43,520 bases of DNA. Origin: a virus. Under the pieces are notes generated by a model that saw only the letters and a program-made list of their open reading frames with translations, was not told the DNA's origin and made no database searches. Of the stretch, positions 17,577 through 26,386 are shown piece by piece. The stretch covers positions 1 through 43,520 of IMG/VR virus record IMGVR_UViG_3300020171_000061. One strand, 5' to 3'. Positions within the stretch are counted from its first letter, which is position 1, and every line of letters begins with the position of its first letter. The position numbers and the translations under genes were made by a program.

Positions 17577-18441
17577 CATCTGGAACCTTCTGCCACAGCT
17601 GTATCACCTGATGGACAGAGAGGGCGAACTTGAACGATTTCTCGCACCGCTACAGGCAGAACTTCAGAGTGTCTACGATGACGAACAAGGGCTACGGCAA
17701 CTGCAAAGCATCTCTGAAACAGACCCCGATTATCTGAAGTACATCGCCCGTAGCCTGGGTTGGCAGTTGCAGGCGAAGGATGACGACGAACGGCGCAACG
17801 AATGTGCAACCATCGTCGATTTCTACGACCTCAAAGGCACGCCCTACGCCATCCGCCTCATCTCAACCCTCACGCTGGACAAGTTGTTCAAGAAGCTGGG
17901 AGAACTGTGGACACCAGTCGAAGGTTCAGCCTCAGTGATTACCACGGAAGCAGACGCGAACCTCGCCAGCTTGCTTGCCAGTGAAGGGACGTTTGTCAAT
18001 CTCGACTGGAATGACGAAGGCGGCTATGCGTATCACTACGACCCGCTGTACAGCTACATCGTCTTCATCCGTATTGACCCAGACGACTACACCTACGGAG
18101 AGATTCGTCCAAGGGTGAAGGCGTTCAAGAACCTGATTCACACCATGCACCCAGCCGGCAGATTCTGTTATCCCTACTTCATCTGTCGTGGGACAAGGGC
18201 AGACCACTACAAGCAAGTCTTACTCGTGCGCCAGGAACTCACCGGGTTGAGGACGTTTGACGACCTTGGCTTCTGGGACGACGGCGGCACGCTAGACGGC
18301 AACGACGCCCCGATTGACCGATCGGTATCCACCAAGATGTACCTGGACTGGGAAATTCTCGACGATGGCGGCGATCTCGATGACGAGGGCACATGGGATG
18401 ACGGTTTATGGGCTTGCTTCGGTTTGCTAGAAATCGCCTAA
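17569..18441 (+). CDS. Baseplate/tail protein, gpI-like
   Basis: 290 residues from ATG 17569, which overlaps the gpJ-like gene by 8 nt; a TTG three codons upstream is a weaker choice. The pattern WNLLPQLYHLMDREGELERFL, then QLQSISETDPDYLKYIARSLGW and ERRNECATIVDFYDLKGTPYAI, is that of P2 gpI-like wedge proteins. These have 'LlP.....D......l...', 'lp.ia....v' and '..r......i..h..kGT...i' elements. The C-terminal 60 residues are an Asp/Gly/Trp-rich repeat (FWDDGGTLDGND; ILDDGGDLDDEGTWDDG), possibly a fibre-attachment region. Confidence 0.75.
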   Translation: MNNIWNLLPQLYHLMDREGELERFLAPLQAELQSVYDDEQGLRQLQSISETDPDYLKYIARSLGWQLQAKDDDERRNECATIVDFYDLKGTPYAIRLISTLTLDKLFKKLGELWTPVEGSASVITTEADANLASLLASEGTFVNLDWNDEGGYAYHYDPLYSYIVFIRIDPDDYTYGEIRPRVKAFKNLIHTMHPAGRFCYPYFICRGTRADHYKQVLLVRQELTGLRTFDDLGFWDDGGTLDGNDAPIDRSVSTKMYLDWEILDDGGDLDDEGTWDDGLWACFGLLEIA

Positions 18442-18456
18442 AAGGAGTCTAAAGCA

Positions 18457-19809
18457 ATGACGCAACATAGAACACACGACTTCGCCGCGCCGCGAACGAC
18501 CGATCTTCTCAATACCAAATGGGAACGGTTGATTCCGGCATGTGCGACGAAAGACATTTCCGTTCAGAAAGGCACGGGCGTTTACGATCTCACCATCAAC
18601 ATCGGTTCGTGGCTTTGTGACGGTGTATGTATCCACGAAAGTTCGGCACTAACTGACGAACTCACTATTGACTCGCCATCCGGCCTCGACCGTATTGACG
18701 TTATCTATGGGACATTCACCTACGAAGCGGACACTGAACCGACACCGGCATCGTACTCAATCAAGAAAGGAACACCCAGCGCGACACCTGCCGAACCAGC
18801 GGTTGGCACCAACGAGGTCAAGCTGGCCAGCATCTATGTGCCGACAACGGCGGTCGATCTCGACGACTGTTATGTTTACAACGTCAGGACGCTGCAAGGC
18901 GTTCTCGCATCGCTGCTTGGGATCAACCTAGAAGGTAGTTTATGGATTCAGGAAGCAGGCGATCCATTCCTAACCAGCGGCAACCCGACAGTCAGCATGG
19001 TGTACGAGACAGGCATCAAAGACGGCGACTTGTGGGTGAACACCACCGGCCTTGATCTGTACATCTATGACGCAGACTTGAACCAGTGGGTTAGTTCCGA
19101 TGTCACCGCCCATGCCACTACACACTCGTCAGCCGGATCTGATGAGGTCGATCTGAAGAACCTGGCAGACTCGCTTGGTTATCGCCATCTGGCGACAGCG
19201 GCAGTCCACAATGCCATGGCATTGAATCATGCCAATCTGTCCAATATCACTGTCAACCAGCACCACACCCAAGACCACAAGACGCGGCATCATCTCGGTG
19301 GGGACGATGCAGTGGATGTCAAGGATTTGGCCGACTCTGTGGCCTATCTGCACAACACCCATGTGGGCCTTGCGCCGTCCCCGCACGACAATGGCCATCA
19401 CAGCGTTGCGTATGCGCCGACGCCCCACGATCATGCCCATCACAGCGGAAACCTTGCGGCAGGATTCATTCCCGTCTACTTCTCGCCTTCTGCGGATTGC
19501 CAAACAGGGGACAAGATATGGGTAGGCGACAACCCAGGAATGGACATCGCTGGCACTGTTGTTCAGGCTGTAGGGCTGCGTCTGAATGTAGAGACTGCGC
19601 CATCGGCTGATATCATCTATACCTTCCTCCGTAATGCGGCATCTATAGGCACTGTAACAATCCTGTCAGGGCAGACTGTTGGCACGACAACGTTAGATCC
19701 TGTTGTCGAATTAGTGACTGGCGATAAGTACCAACTGAATGCCCCGGCTGACGTTAAGGGGGCCAAGGGTCTTCGTGGATACATCGCACTCAAGAGAGTG
19801 ATCTCATAA
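18457..19809 (+). CDS. Tail fibre protein with His-rich repeats
   Basis: 450 residues, with AAGGAG 11 nt before the ATG. The N-terminal 145 residues form a baseplate-binding-like beta domain (DLLNTKWERLIPACATKDI...VLASLLGINLEG). Residues about 218-335 hold repeated His-rich elements: HATTHSSAGSDEVDLKNLAD, then HHTQDHKTRHHLGGDDAVD, and PHDNGHHS / PHDHAHHS. Such 'H..tH..gGsD' repeats occur in trimeric fibres, where His residues can coordinate metal ions along the shaft as in T4 gp12. The last 115 residues are a beta-rich tip or assembly domain. It follows the gpI-like gene, where fibre genes usually begin. Confidence 0.75.
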   Translation: MTQHRTHDFAAPRTTDLLNTKWERLIPACATKDISVQKGTGVYDLTINIGSWLCDGVCIHESSALTDELTIDSPSGLDRIDVIYGTFTYEADTEPTPASYSIKKGTPSATPAEPAVGTNEVKLASIYVPTTAVDLDDCYVYNVRTLQGVLASLLGINLEGSLWIQEAGDPFLTSGNPTVSMVYETGIKDGDLWVNTTGLDLYIYDADLNQWVSSDVTAHATTHSSAGSDEVDLKNLADSLGYRHLATAAVHNAMALNHANLSNITVNQHHTQDHKTRHHLGGDDAVDVKDLADSVAYLHNTHVGLAPSPHDNGHHSVAYAPTPHDHAHHSGNLAAGFIPVYFSPSADCQTGDKIWVGDNPGMDIAGTVVQAVGLRLNVETAPSADIIYTFLRNAASIGTVTILSGQTVGTTTLDPVVELVTGDKYQLNAPADVKGAKGLRGYIALKRVIS

Positions 19810-20474
19810 TGCCGATTACCTTGACGCATCTTGCGACTGCTGAGGGAGGACAGAACAAGAAGTATGTCGATCTGGGTGTACTGACCAACGACCTAGTCTT
19901 CGCCACCTGTTCGTACTACACGGGCGGCAACCCAACGATGTCTCCCTCAGTCGTATCAACAAGGCTGATTGGAACGTTGACAATACGCACCCTGAACGCT
20001 GATGTGATTAGCCGCGTCTACGAAGCACTCGGAAACGGGACGCTGCGCATCTCTATCAACTCAACAAATACCTCCAACCTCGATTTTGCGGCGGCGTCCT
20101 TTCGGCCAAGCAGCCCCGCGCTAAACGTTAATGCCTACATCTCGACAAAGGTGTCGGGAACTCGTGCCTGGACTGACTCTCTTCAGGTGTTCGATGGCGA
20201 GTATCTGTTATGTGCCCAGTACGCATCAACGTCTTCTGCCGATGTCAGGTCTGTGCCAATCGCAGCGGACAAGGGTGGGACTGCCGCTGTGTCTGTTGCC
20301 GCCTACAGGTTGCCGGAGGGTGCGACCGATGTCGGCAACTCGTTCATGGAAGTTATCCGTGTCGATACAGGAGGCACGTTCTTGTACTACGGCCCGAACC
20401 CAACCGTCATGCGGGTCACTGTTCAAGGCGATCCGGCCCTGTCTATGATCGGCGGTGGATTCACACTCCTATAG
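19809..20474 (+). CDS. Putative virion protein of the tail-fibre cluster
   Basis: 221 residues, not recognised. The composition is Thr/Ser/Ala-rich and beta-type, with few charges, as in fibre or adhesin domains. The start ATG overlaps the previous TAA (TAATG). It ends four bases before the next ATG, so it is part of the same translational chain as the fibre genes. It could be a fibre tip, a decoration protein or an accessory adhesin. No catalytic motif, signal peptide or membrane segment is visible. Confidence 0.6.
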   Translation: MPITLTHLATAEGGQNKKYVDLGVLTNDLVFATCSYYTGGNPTMSPSVVSTRLIGTLTIRTLNADVISRVYEALGNGTLRISINSTNTSNLDFAAASFRPSSPALNVNAYISTKVSGTRAWTDSLQVFDGEYLLCAQYASTSSADVRSVPIAADKGGTAAVSVAAYRLPEGATDVGNSFMEVIRVDTGGTFLYYGPNPTVMRVTVQGDPALSMIGGGFTLL

Positions 20475-20477
20475 CGC

Positions 20478-22001
20478 ATGAATCTAACACTGGGAACTCC
20501 AGCAGTCCTCGACGGCGACGCCCGATATGTGCCAATCGCACGCCTGTCTAATGGCGTCCTCGCCATTGGCGGGCGTCACAGAGTCCTTGATGGCCAAGGC
20601 GGCATAAAATACTACGTTATGCCTGGCGTACTCAAGGTTGCTGCCGGAGTTGACCCGGTGCGAATAAACGGCGCTGCCACTACTGTACAGGGCGGACCAA
20701 CTGCCGTTGTCGCGATAACAGAGACGAAGTTCGTCGTGTTCTTTGGTTCTTATGCCTGGGTATGCACATGGAATGGTACCACTGTTTCCGTCGGGGCTAC
20801 ACAACAACTGCCGCTGAATATGTATCGTTGCTGTGTGGCGAGGCTGACAGACACGACGTTTGTTGTCGCTGGGCAGGTTATGTCTGTTGGCAACTATGCC
20901 TATGTATGCACCGTCAACGGAACGACCATTACCAGCTACGCCAGGGTAACCCTTCCTGTGTATGGCACTCCTGGCGGCATTGTGGGGCTTGACAGCAACC
21001 GCTTCGTCCTTACCTATGCCGACAATTACGACGACAATCCTCGCGTAATCGCCGGGACAAGAAGCGGCGGGACAACGATAACGCTGGGGTCGCCGGTTGC
21101 ACTATCCGTTGCATACCCGCTTATCCCCTCGCCTGAAAAGGTGTCGTCAAACATGGTGGTGATCGCGTACAAGTCCATACTCGGCAAGTCTGCGGCCATG
21201 ACGATGACCGTCAACGGCACGACAATCACCAAGAACGGCGAATTCACCACCTACGGCAGCACGGTGAATCTTACAAAGGCACACGGATGTTGTGTTCTTC
21301 CGCCTGTTCACGACGGGTTGTGGCCAAGACGGATGGCTGTTTCGTTCTATGCCGATGTGCAGCTTGCCCCTTACCACTACTACCGCAATGTTCAACTGAT
21401 GCAAATCTCGGCAAGCGGCGTCATCTCCAACGCATCGACACCTGTGCGGGTTGGGTATGTCCCCAATTACGAATACAACGGTAGCCGCCTAGTCGCCTTG
21501 TCTCAGTGGGAACTTGTTTACACCTGGGTCAACAGTTATATCGCTTACAACCAGCACGGGGCGATTGACCCTGAGACGATGGCGCTTTCCTTCACTGTGG
21601 CTGAGGCCCTCTCGACAACCGAGTCGATGGACAAGCAGATTGTTCGGTCACTGTCCGAGATGCTGTCCGTTCTCGCACACGCAGCAGTGGTCCCTAACAA
21701 GGTAGCCAAAGAGACCCTGGCGCTAGACGAAAGCATCGCCTTCCTATCGACACTGATCCGTTATCTATCGGAAGGCATCCCGTTGTTTGATACCTGGGAA
21801 CTTGGCGGGGATGCAGGACTCAGAAAGACCTTCGGGGAACGTCTCGGATTATCTGATGATGTCATCAACAATCCACACAAGCTGGCGCAAGAGATCATTG
21901 CCATGTATGACCGGCTACGGCTGGGCGGGGTATTCGACGATCCGGTTAGCAGGATCACAACGGCCATTCTCAAGGCTGGATTGAAGACGGAGAAATTGTA
22001 G
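20478..22001 (+). CDS. Fibre-like protein: beta-propeller-like repeats plus helical-repeat C-terminus
   Basis: 507 residues. Residues 1-360 contain about six or seven repeats of roughly 50 residues, each with a strand ending in NGTTVSVG, NGTTITSY, SGGTTITLGSP or NGTTITKNGE. This suggests a propeller of WD/kelch-like blades. From about residue 365 the sequence changes to 18-20-residue helical repeats with an 'E.L.L.D' signature (ETMALSFTVAEAL; KETLALDESIAFL; GERLGLSDDVI). It ends in YDRLRLGGVFDDP and ILKAGLKTE. The same C-terminal module closes the next protein. Likely a receptor-binding or fibre protein. The start ATG 20478 lacks a clear ribosome-binding site. Confidence 0.6.
   Translation: MNLTLGTPAVLDGDARYVPIARLSNGVLAIGGRHRVLDGQGGIKYYVMPGVLKVAAGVDPVRINGAATTVQGGPTAVVAITETKFVVFFGSYAWVCTWNGTTVSVGATQQLPLNMYRCCVARLTDTTFVVAGQVMSVGNYAYVCTVNGTTITSYARVTLPVYGTPGGIVGLDSNRFVLTYADNYDDNPRVIAGTRSGGTTITLGSPVALSVAYPLIPSPEKVSSNMVVIAYKSILGKSAAMTMTVNGTTITKNGEFTTYGSTVNLTKAHGCCVLPPVHDGLWPRRMAVSFYADVQLAPYHYYRNVQLMQISASGVISNASTPVRVGYVPNYEYNGSRLVALSQWELVYTWVNSYIAYNQHGAIDPETMALSFTVAEALSTTESMDKQIVRSLSEMLSVLAHAAVVPNKVAKETLALDESIAFLSTLIRYLSEGIPLFDTWELGGDAGLRKTFGERLGLSDDVINNPHKLAQEIIAMYDRLRLGGVFDDPVSRITTAILKAGLKTEKL
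21853..21871. promoter_or_regulatory. Dispersed palindrome copy 2 (17 of 19 positions)
   Basis: CTGATGATG-T-CATCAACAA, inside the propeller/helical-repeat gene. The right arm is perfect and the left arm differs from the consensus at two bases. Confidence 0.4.
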
Positions 22002-22007
22002 TGCGAC

Positions 22008-24479
22008 ATGAAGGACATCATGAAATCACTTTCAAAGGTTACTGATCCCGCGAAGATTGTCACCGACTCGTTGGTTCTTGAGGAACTGGCGAAACAAGGG
22101 ATTGACAAGGATTACGTTGAGTTCTTCCGAGATTACTCAAAAGAACGCCCATCAACCAAATCTTATCGCGACCTCAAGACTGGTAAACAGATCACAGTGT
22201 TCCAAGGCATCCCAAAGGTCAACAATAAAGGGGAGAAGGTTCGGCCAGAATGGATTAAGAAGGGGGCGCTTTATCGGTCTGGAGTAAACTTGCTTGATGC
22301 AACGTCCCTCCCAAGCGGCGAAACCACAGTCGCCGTAGGCGAGAAAACCGTTGTGTGGAATCCGCAAGTATTTGTCGCCGGAGTCGAACAATACCACGGC
22401 GGGTCAGTGACAAGACTCAAGGCTGATCCGATCGGCGGAAACTACTCCAACAACGTCCTTGAATGGGACTTCGGAGCGTGTGTCCGAAGATTGCGCCTGA
22501 TTGAAGGGATGATCCAGGAACTTTACGTCTTCCAGGCAGATCCAGGCGGAGATGTCGTTATCAAGTCGAACACTGCGGGAGACTTGTCGGCAGCAGGCTA
22601 TTACGCTGTTGATGCAAACATGGAGTCCATCGCTGGGTTCAACGTGGTTGGCGACGAAAAACACGTTCCCGCTGAGGGATGGAAAGGCATTACGTATCCG
22701 GCAATTGTAGACGATTCCTACACTGCATATAGCCACGTGAACGATGGGTATCTCGGCGGCAATTATTCCTTCGACAATTACTTGGACCTCAGGGCCAAGA
22801 CATCGTGGGACACTGTAATCACGAACGTGATAAAGGTTGGGCAGTTGCTTTCGACGTATTACGCTATCTTTCGCGGGTACGTCCACTTCGATACGTCCTC
22901 AGTGCCGGCCGCTAATCTCGTCACCGCCGCGACCCTCTACCTCAAGAAACTGGACTCCAATCTTGCGACGGCATTCACCCTTGTGATCCAAAACGGACAA
23001 CCGACGTATCCTCGAAGTCCTGTTGTGACGGAAGACTGGAATCAGGCGCTATACTCCGGCAACGGAGGCCAGGCCGCTTCTTCAGCTTTTGGGGCTGATT
23101 ATGTGGCAATCAGCATGACGCCATCGTGGGTAACGAAGGAAGGCTGGACAAAACTGACCCTGAAGTCTAGCCGAGACATTGAGGCCAACTCTCCCAGCGA
23201 TAACGAGTGGCTTGTGTTTTATGCGCAAGAAGGTGGCACGTCGAATCAGCCCAAGCTGATCGTCACCCACAGCACAGCCCCAACCGCCCCAACAGCTCTC
23301 CTCTGCGAAGGGGCGACTAATCCTCAAGCCGTCACTGACCTGACGCCGGAGTTCTCGGCGATCCTCAACGATCCCAATGCAGGCGACACCCTAACCCACA
23401 CAGAAATCTATGTTGGCACCTCCTCTGGTGGATCTGATCTATGGAGTTCAGGCTGGATTGATATTGCAGATGTGGTTGAGGGCAATCGCTGTTCCGACAT
23501 CTCTTATGCCGGATTTGCCCTTTCACTTGACGGGCAAAAGAAGTTTTGGAAGATTCGGGCCAAGGACAGTTATGGTCTCGAAGGGGCATGGAGTGATGTC
23601 TCCTTCTTCCGCCCCCCCTTCATCCCTGAAGAAATCCTTGCCCTCCCCGACTCAGTGTCCAAGAGTCTTCAGCGCAGGCCATTCTCCGAAAGCCTGTCCG
23701 TCACCTCAGCCAATCTGAGATCGCTGGCCAAGCTATTCCCTGAGATTCTAGCGATGGCTGACGACAGAGACTTCGTGATCTCCTTCGTCCGCAGTTATGC
23801 CGACACGTTGGCGTTAGGCGATGCCGTCACCAAGGCACTGATTCGTGCGTTTGCCGACGACCTCGATCTCGTGGCAAGCGTCAGTCATGCAATCACCAAA
23901 ATCATGACCGGCGAAGTCCTCGGCCTAGACGACAGCATATCATTGGCAACAATCAAGACTCTTCTCGAAACGATGTCACTGGCGGACCAAGTTTCGATCT
24001 TGTTGGCCCTCACTCGCTCGCTTGGCGAGACAGTTGCCGTGTCCGGGCAGGTCAACACACAAGCGGCGTTAATCCGCGCCCTTGCCGAGGCATTACCTGT
24101 CGCTGATGCAGTGGCCAAGGCGCTTTCAGTGGCCAAGGCAGACGGCTTCGATTTGTCTGATTTGCGGTTGTTGGCACTAGGCAGAGAACTTGCCGAACAG
24201 CTTGGTTTCACTGAGTCCTACATCATTAACACGATCAGGGACATCATTATCCTTGACTCGCTATCGGTTAGCGACGAGATGTCCAAGACGAAGATGGTAG
24301 ACCGCATTCTGGCCGAACTGCTTGGCCTGTCCGACCGTCTTCGGCTTGGCGGTATGTGGGACGACCCCAACATCAAGATCATCGCTAGCATTCTCAAGGC
24401 GGCGGTGAAGGCAGAGATCATCAAAGCAGAAGTTGGAACGACTATACCCAAATCGGGAATTCAAACGGAGGTGAGATAA
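22008..24479 (+). CDS. Large fibre-like protein: CBM/DNRLRE-like and Fn3-like domains plus helical repeats
   Basis: 823 residues. Residues 255-420 resemble the DNRLRE/CBM-like beta-sandwich: YAIFRGYVHFDTSSVP, then AATLYLKKLDS, a GWTKLTLKSSRDIE strand and final QPKLIVTHS. Residues 425-540 look like a fibronectin-type domain (LTPEFSAILNDPNAGDTL; FWKIRAKDSYGLEGAWSD). Residues 545-790 are about thirteen repeats of 18-20 residues with the pattern 'sE.L.L.D.v.k.l.r.l' (ADTLALGDAVTKALIRAF; AEALPVADAVAKALS). The end has SDRLRLGGMWDDP and ILKAAVKAE. ATG 22020, with GAAGGA four bases upstream, is an alternative start. Probably a long fibre or side-tail protein that binds surface carbohydrate. Confidence 0.65.
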   Translation: MKDIMKSLSKVTDPAKIVTDSLVLEELAKQGIDKDYVEFFRDYSKERPSTKSYRDLKTGKQITVFQGIPKVNNKGEKVRPEWIKKGALYRSGVNLLDATSLPSGETTVAVGEKTVVWNPQVFVAGVEQYHGGSVTRLKADPIGGNYSNNVLEWDFGACVRRLRLIEGMIQELYVFQADPGGDVVIKSNTAGDLSAAGYYAVDANMESIAGFNVVGDEKHVPAEGWKGITYPAIVDDSYTAYSHVNDGYLGGNYSFDNYLDLRAKTSWDTVITNVIKVGQLLSTYYAIFRGYVHFDTSSVPAANLVTAATLYLKKLDSNLATAFTLVIQNGQPTYPRSPVVTEDWNQALYSGNGGQAASSAFGADYVAISMTPSWVTKEGWTKLTLKSSRDIEANSPSDNEWLVFYAQEGGTSNQPKLIVTHSTAPTAPTALLCEGATNPQAVTDLTPEFSAILNDPNAGDTLTHTEIYVGTSSGGSDLWSSGWIDIADVVEGNRCSDISYAGFALSLDGQKKFWKIRAKDSYGLEGAWSDVSFFRPPFIPEEILALPDSVSKSLQRRPFSESLSVTSANLRSLAKLFPEILAMADDRDFVISFVRSYADTLALGDAVTKALIRAFADDLDLVASVSHAITKIMTGEVLGLDDSISLATIKTLLETMSLADQVSILLALTRSLGETVAVSGQVNTQAALIRALAEALPVADAVAKALSVAKADGFDLSDLRLLALGRELAEQLGFTESYIINTIRDIIILDSLSVSDEMSKTKMVDRILAELLGLSDRLRLGGMWDDPNIKIIASILKAAVKAEIIKAEVGTTIPKSGIQTEVR

Positions 24480-24808
24480 TGATCGTTGTGTCGTCGGCAC
24501 TGATTGGCGAGACCGTCACTATCACCCTGCTTATTTACGACGCTGCCGACAACCTGACCGACCCTGACGAATGGAATGGAGATCCGGCGATCATGCCGAC
24601 AATCACTATCCGTAAGGGCGAGACCAAGTTTGTTGCCAATATCATTGACGAAGCAGATACCACTCGCGTATCGCTTGGCGAGTACGAGTACAAGTGGGAC
24701 ACAGCCGGCCTCAAGCCCGGCCCCTACACCCTAACCGGCTACAGCGTGGTGGACGGAGACGTTCGTACACCACAGAAGACGTTCACCCTGAAAGATTCAG
24801 GCACATAG
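24479..24808 (+). CDS. Small Ig-like virion-associated protein
   Basis: 109 residues, start coupled by TAATG to the large fibre gene. The sequence is a single beta-sandwich-like unit: VSSALIGETVTITLLIYDAAD, a loop, TRVSLGEYEYKWDTAGLKPGPYTLTGYSVVDG, then QKTFTL. The 'G.Y.y.w...g...G.Y' pattern is common in bacterial Ig-like or BppU-like domains used in fibre assembly. No other function is suggested. It lies in the fibre cluster. Confidence 0.6.
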   Translation: MIVVSSALIGETVTITLLIYDAADNLTDPDEWNGDPAIMPTITIRKGETKFVANIIDEADTTRVSLGEYEYKWDTAGLKPGPYTLTGYSVVDGDVRTPQKTFTLKDSGT

Positions 24809-24826
24809 AACCAGGAGGTTCGACTC

Positions 24827-25354
24827 ATGAGTAATGAAGCAAAGACCCCACTTCAGGTTCTTGTTGATGTCATCAACAAAAGACTGAGAAAGATTTTCCC
24901 CACCCAGGATGTTGGCCTAATGGGCCAGATTGACTTCCATCTAAGGAAGGCAGACGGATCGGTCAGTGATTGGTCGTTGAAGAACCTAATCATGGACGCC
25001 GGCGAAAACGAAGTAGCCAAGCTAATCGGCGGGTTGACAGCCAGTCCATTTGACTACATCGCCATCGGCACCGACAACACGGCCCCGGCAGACTCACAGA
25101 CGGCGCTGATTGCCGAGATCTCCACCAACGGCGGCGCACGCACTCAAGACGCCACCCCTGAAACAACCGCCAATGTGCTGACTGTCTCAGTGACATTCAC
25201 GTTTACCGGCGTGTTGGCCATCATGGAAGTCGGCCTGCTTAACGAAGCGGCGGCTGGCGACATGCTGGCTAGACAGATATTCGCCGTCATCAACGTAGAC
25301 AACAATGACCAACTGACAGTAACGTGGTCGATCTGCTGTGGCGTCGCGAGATAG
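24827..25354 (+). CDS. Putative tail-fibre-associated structural protein
   Basis: 175 residues behind a strong AGGAGG site. The pattern NLIMDAGENEVAKLIGGL, then FDYIAIGTDNTAPADSQTAL and LAIMEVGLLNEAAAGDMLA, is that of a widespread phage virion family located among fibre genes. That family has 'n.it..G......l......f.yiaiGtg.t.....t.L..E', later 'i.EvGlfn'. The C-terminal DQLTVTWSICC strand is also typical. Function in the particle is unknown. One dispersed palindrome copy lies at the codons for VDVIN. Confidence 0.65.
   Translation: MSNEAKTPLQVLVDVINKRLRKIFPTQDVGLMGQIDFHLRKADGSVSDWSLKNLIMDAGENEVAKLIGGLTASPFDYIAIGTDNTAPADSQTALIAEISTNGGARTQDATPETTANVLTVSVTFTFTGVLAIMEVGLLNEAAAGDMLARQIFAVINVDNNDQLTVTWSICCGVAR
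24861..24879. promoter_or_regulatory. Dispersed palindrome copy 3 (perfect)
   Basis: TTGTTGATG-T-CATCAACAA, 34 nt after the start codon of the 175-residue structural gene. Both 9-base arms are perfect. The element is identical (apart from the strand-dependent centre base) to the copy at 37090 in the early region. Confidence 0.6.
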
Positions 25355-25356
25355 CG

Positions 25357-25806
25357 ATGGCCGACTATACCAAGAGGACAGCCGAGGTCATTCCTGTAAC
25401 GGCTGACTTCACCAGCGTCCTTGGCACCATCGAACATCTTGAGACAGTCCTAGTCCAGGCGTTCATGTACCAAGCCGACAGCATCATCCAAGACTACGAC
25501 TTGACCGACATCGATTATGTCGCCATTGAACTGTCTGCTGGTGGAATCACCACATTCCGGCGTGCATTCCCGGTAACGGAAACAGATAGTGCCCGCCTTG
25601 TCCTGGCACGAGGGTCAGTGGCGGCAGACGGAATCATCGACCCGGCTACTCTCGACGAGAACTATGCCATTGAGGTTGATGAGAAGCAAGCAACGGTACG
25701 CATTCAGGCAGGTTCGTCTGGGAGTACGTATCGCATCTTGTTCACCGCCGCAACCAGCGAGGGGAATGTTCGACAGATTGAAAAGACTGTCGATGTCACC
25801 CCGTAG
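25357..25806 (+). CDS. Small protein of the fibre cluster, unknown
   Basis: 149 residues from ATG 25357, two bases after the previous stop. The frame is open 33 nt further upstream, inside the preceding gene, but no ribosome-binding site supports that. The sequence is beta-rich with VIPVTADFTSVLGTIEHLETVLVQA, later FRRAFPVTETDSARLVLARG. It ends in TYRILFTAATSEGNVRQIEKTVDV, an Ig-like strand pattern common in phage proteins that end virion operons ('Y.i...a.t..G....d...i.V'). No family is claimed. Confidence 0.6.
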   Translation: MADYTKRTAEVIPVTADFTSVLGTIEHLETVLVQAFMYQADSIIQDYDLTDIDYVAIELSAGGITTFRRAFPVTETDSARLVLARGSVAADGIIDPATLDENYAIEVDEKQATVRIQAGSSGSTYRILFTAATSEGNVRQIEKTVDVTP

Positions 25807-25856
25807 TCGCTTTCCCGGCGGAGTATGGTTGACCGAAGCATTAAAGGAGGAAACAC

Positions 25857-26348
25857 ATGAAACGAAACTTTGTTTGGGCAGTGATTCTAGCGGCGTTATT
25901 CGCCTTCTCGGCATTTGCACAAGAGGTAGTAATCGACGTCCCGCTAGTCACGACAATCCCGTTTGGATCGTTCACCTATCTCGACGAAGGCACCGGCTTC
26001 ACCTTGGGCGCAAGTGGCGGGGTCCAGTTCTCGGCACGTGAGACCGCGCTTACCATTGAAGGCACCATCGCCAACATCGCAGATCCACTCAACCTCGACC
26101 TGGTGGCGGGTCTTGAAACGACCCTCGGCCTTGGAATCCCGATTGACCTGTACATGACACTGGATATGTTCTTGGATATCGCCGATCCAGTCAACCCATT
26201 ATTTGGAGTAGACGGCCTGGAAGCAGGATTCCTAATAAACTTCACCGGCAAATTCGCAGTTGGGCTTGACACGGCTATCGCCGAAGCGGGTGGCGTCCTT
26301 ACGTTCCCGTTTGTCAAGGTCACCGTGTTCTTTGGTTCCATTCGGTAG
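25857..26348 (+). CDS. Secreted/outer-surface protein with Sec signal peptide
   Basis: 163 residues, with AAAGGAGG 7 nt upstream. Residues 1-21 form a textbook signal peptide: MKRN, a hydrophobic core (FVWAVILAALFAFS) and the cleavage motif AFA followed by Q22. There is no lipobox cysteine. The mature part (about 142 residues) is almost free of Lys/Arg. It is built of alternating short strands (VPLVTTIPFGSFTYL; TLGASGGVQFSA; LVAGLETTLGLGIPI; MTLDMFLDI), as in beta-barrel or beta-sandwich proteins of the outer membrane. The last residue is Arg, not aromatic, so a standard OMP end signal is absent. It is an unexpected cargo gene at the end of the virion operon. Roles such as superinfection exclusion are guesses. 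Confidence 0.75.
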   Translation: MKRNFVWAVILAALFAFSAFAQEVVIDVPLVTTIPFGSFTYLDEGTGFTLGASGGVQFSARETALTIEGTIANIADPLNLDLVAGLETTLGLGIPIDLYMTLDMFLDIADPVNPLFGVDGLEAGFLINFTGKFAVGLDTAIAEAGGVLTFPFVKVTVFFGSIR

Positions 26349-26362
26349 CGACGACGCAGCCG

Positions 26363-26386
26363 GCCCTCCTCCTTCGGGAGGGGGGC
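26363..26386 (+). terminator. Strong UUCG-tetraloop hairpin after secreted-protein gene
   Basis: A 10-bp stem (26363-26372 with 26377-26386; nine Watson-Crick pairs plus one T-G wobble) closes on the extra-stable loop C(TTCG)G. It begins 15 nt after the preceding stop. The following bases are TTGCTTAAA, without a real T-run. It may be a weak terminator, an mRNA-stabilising 3' hairpin or a processing site. Confidence 0.55.
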
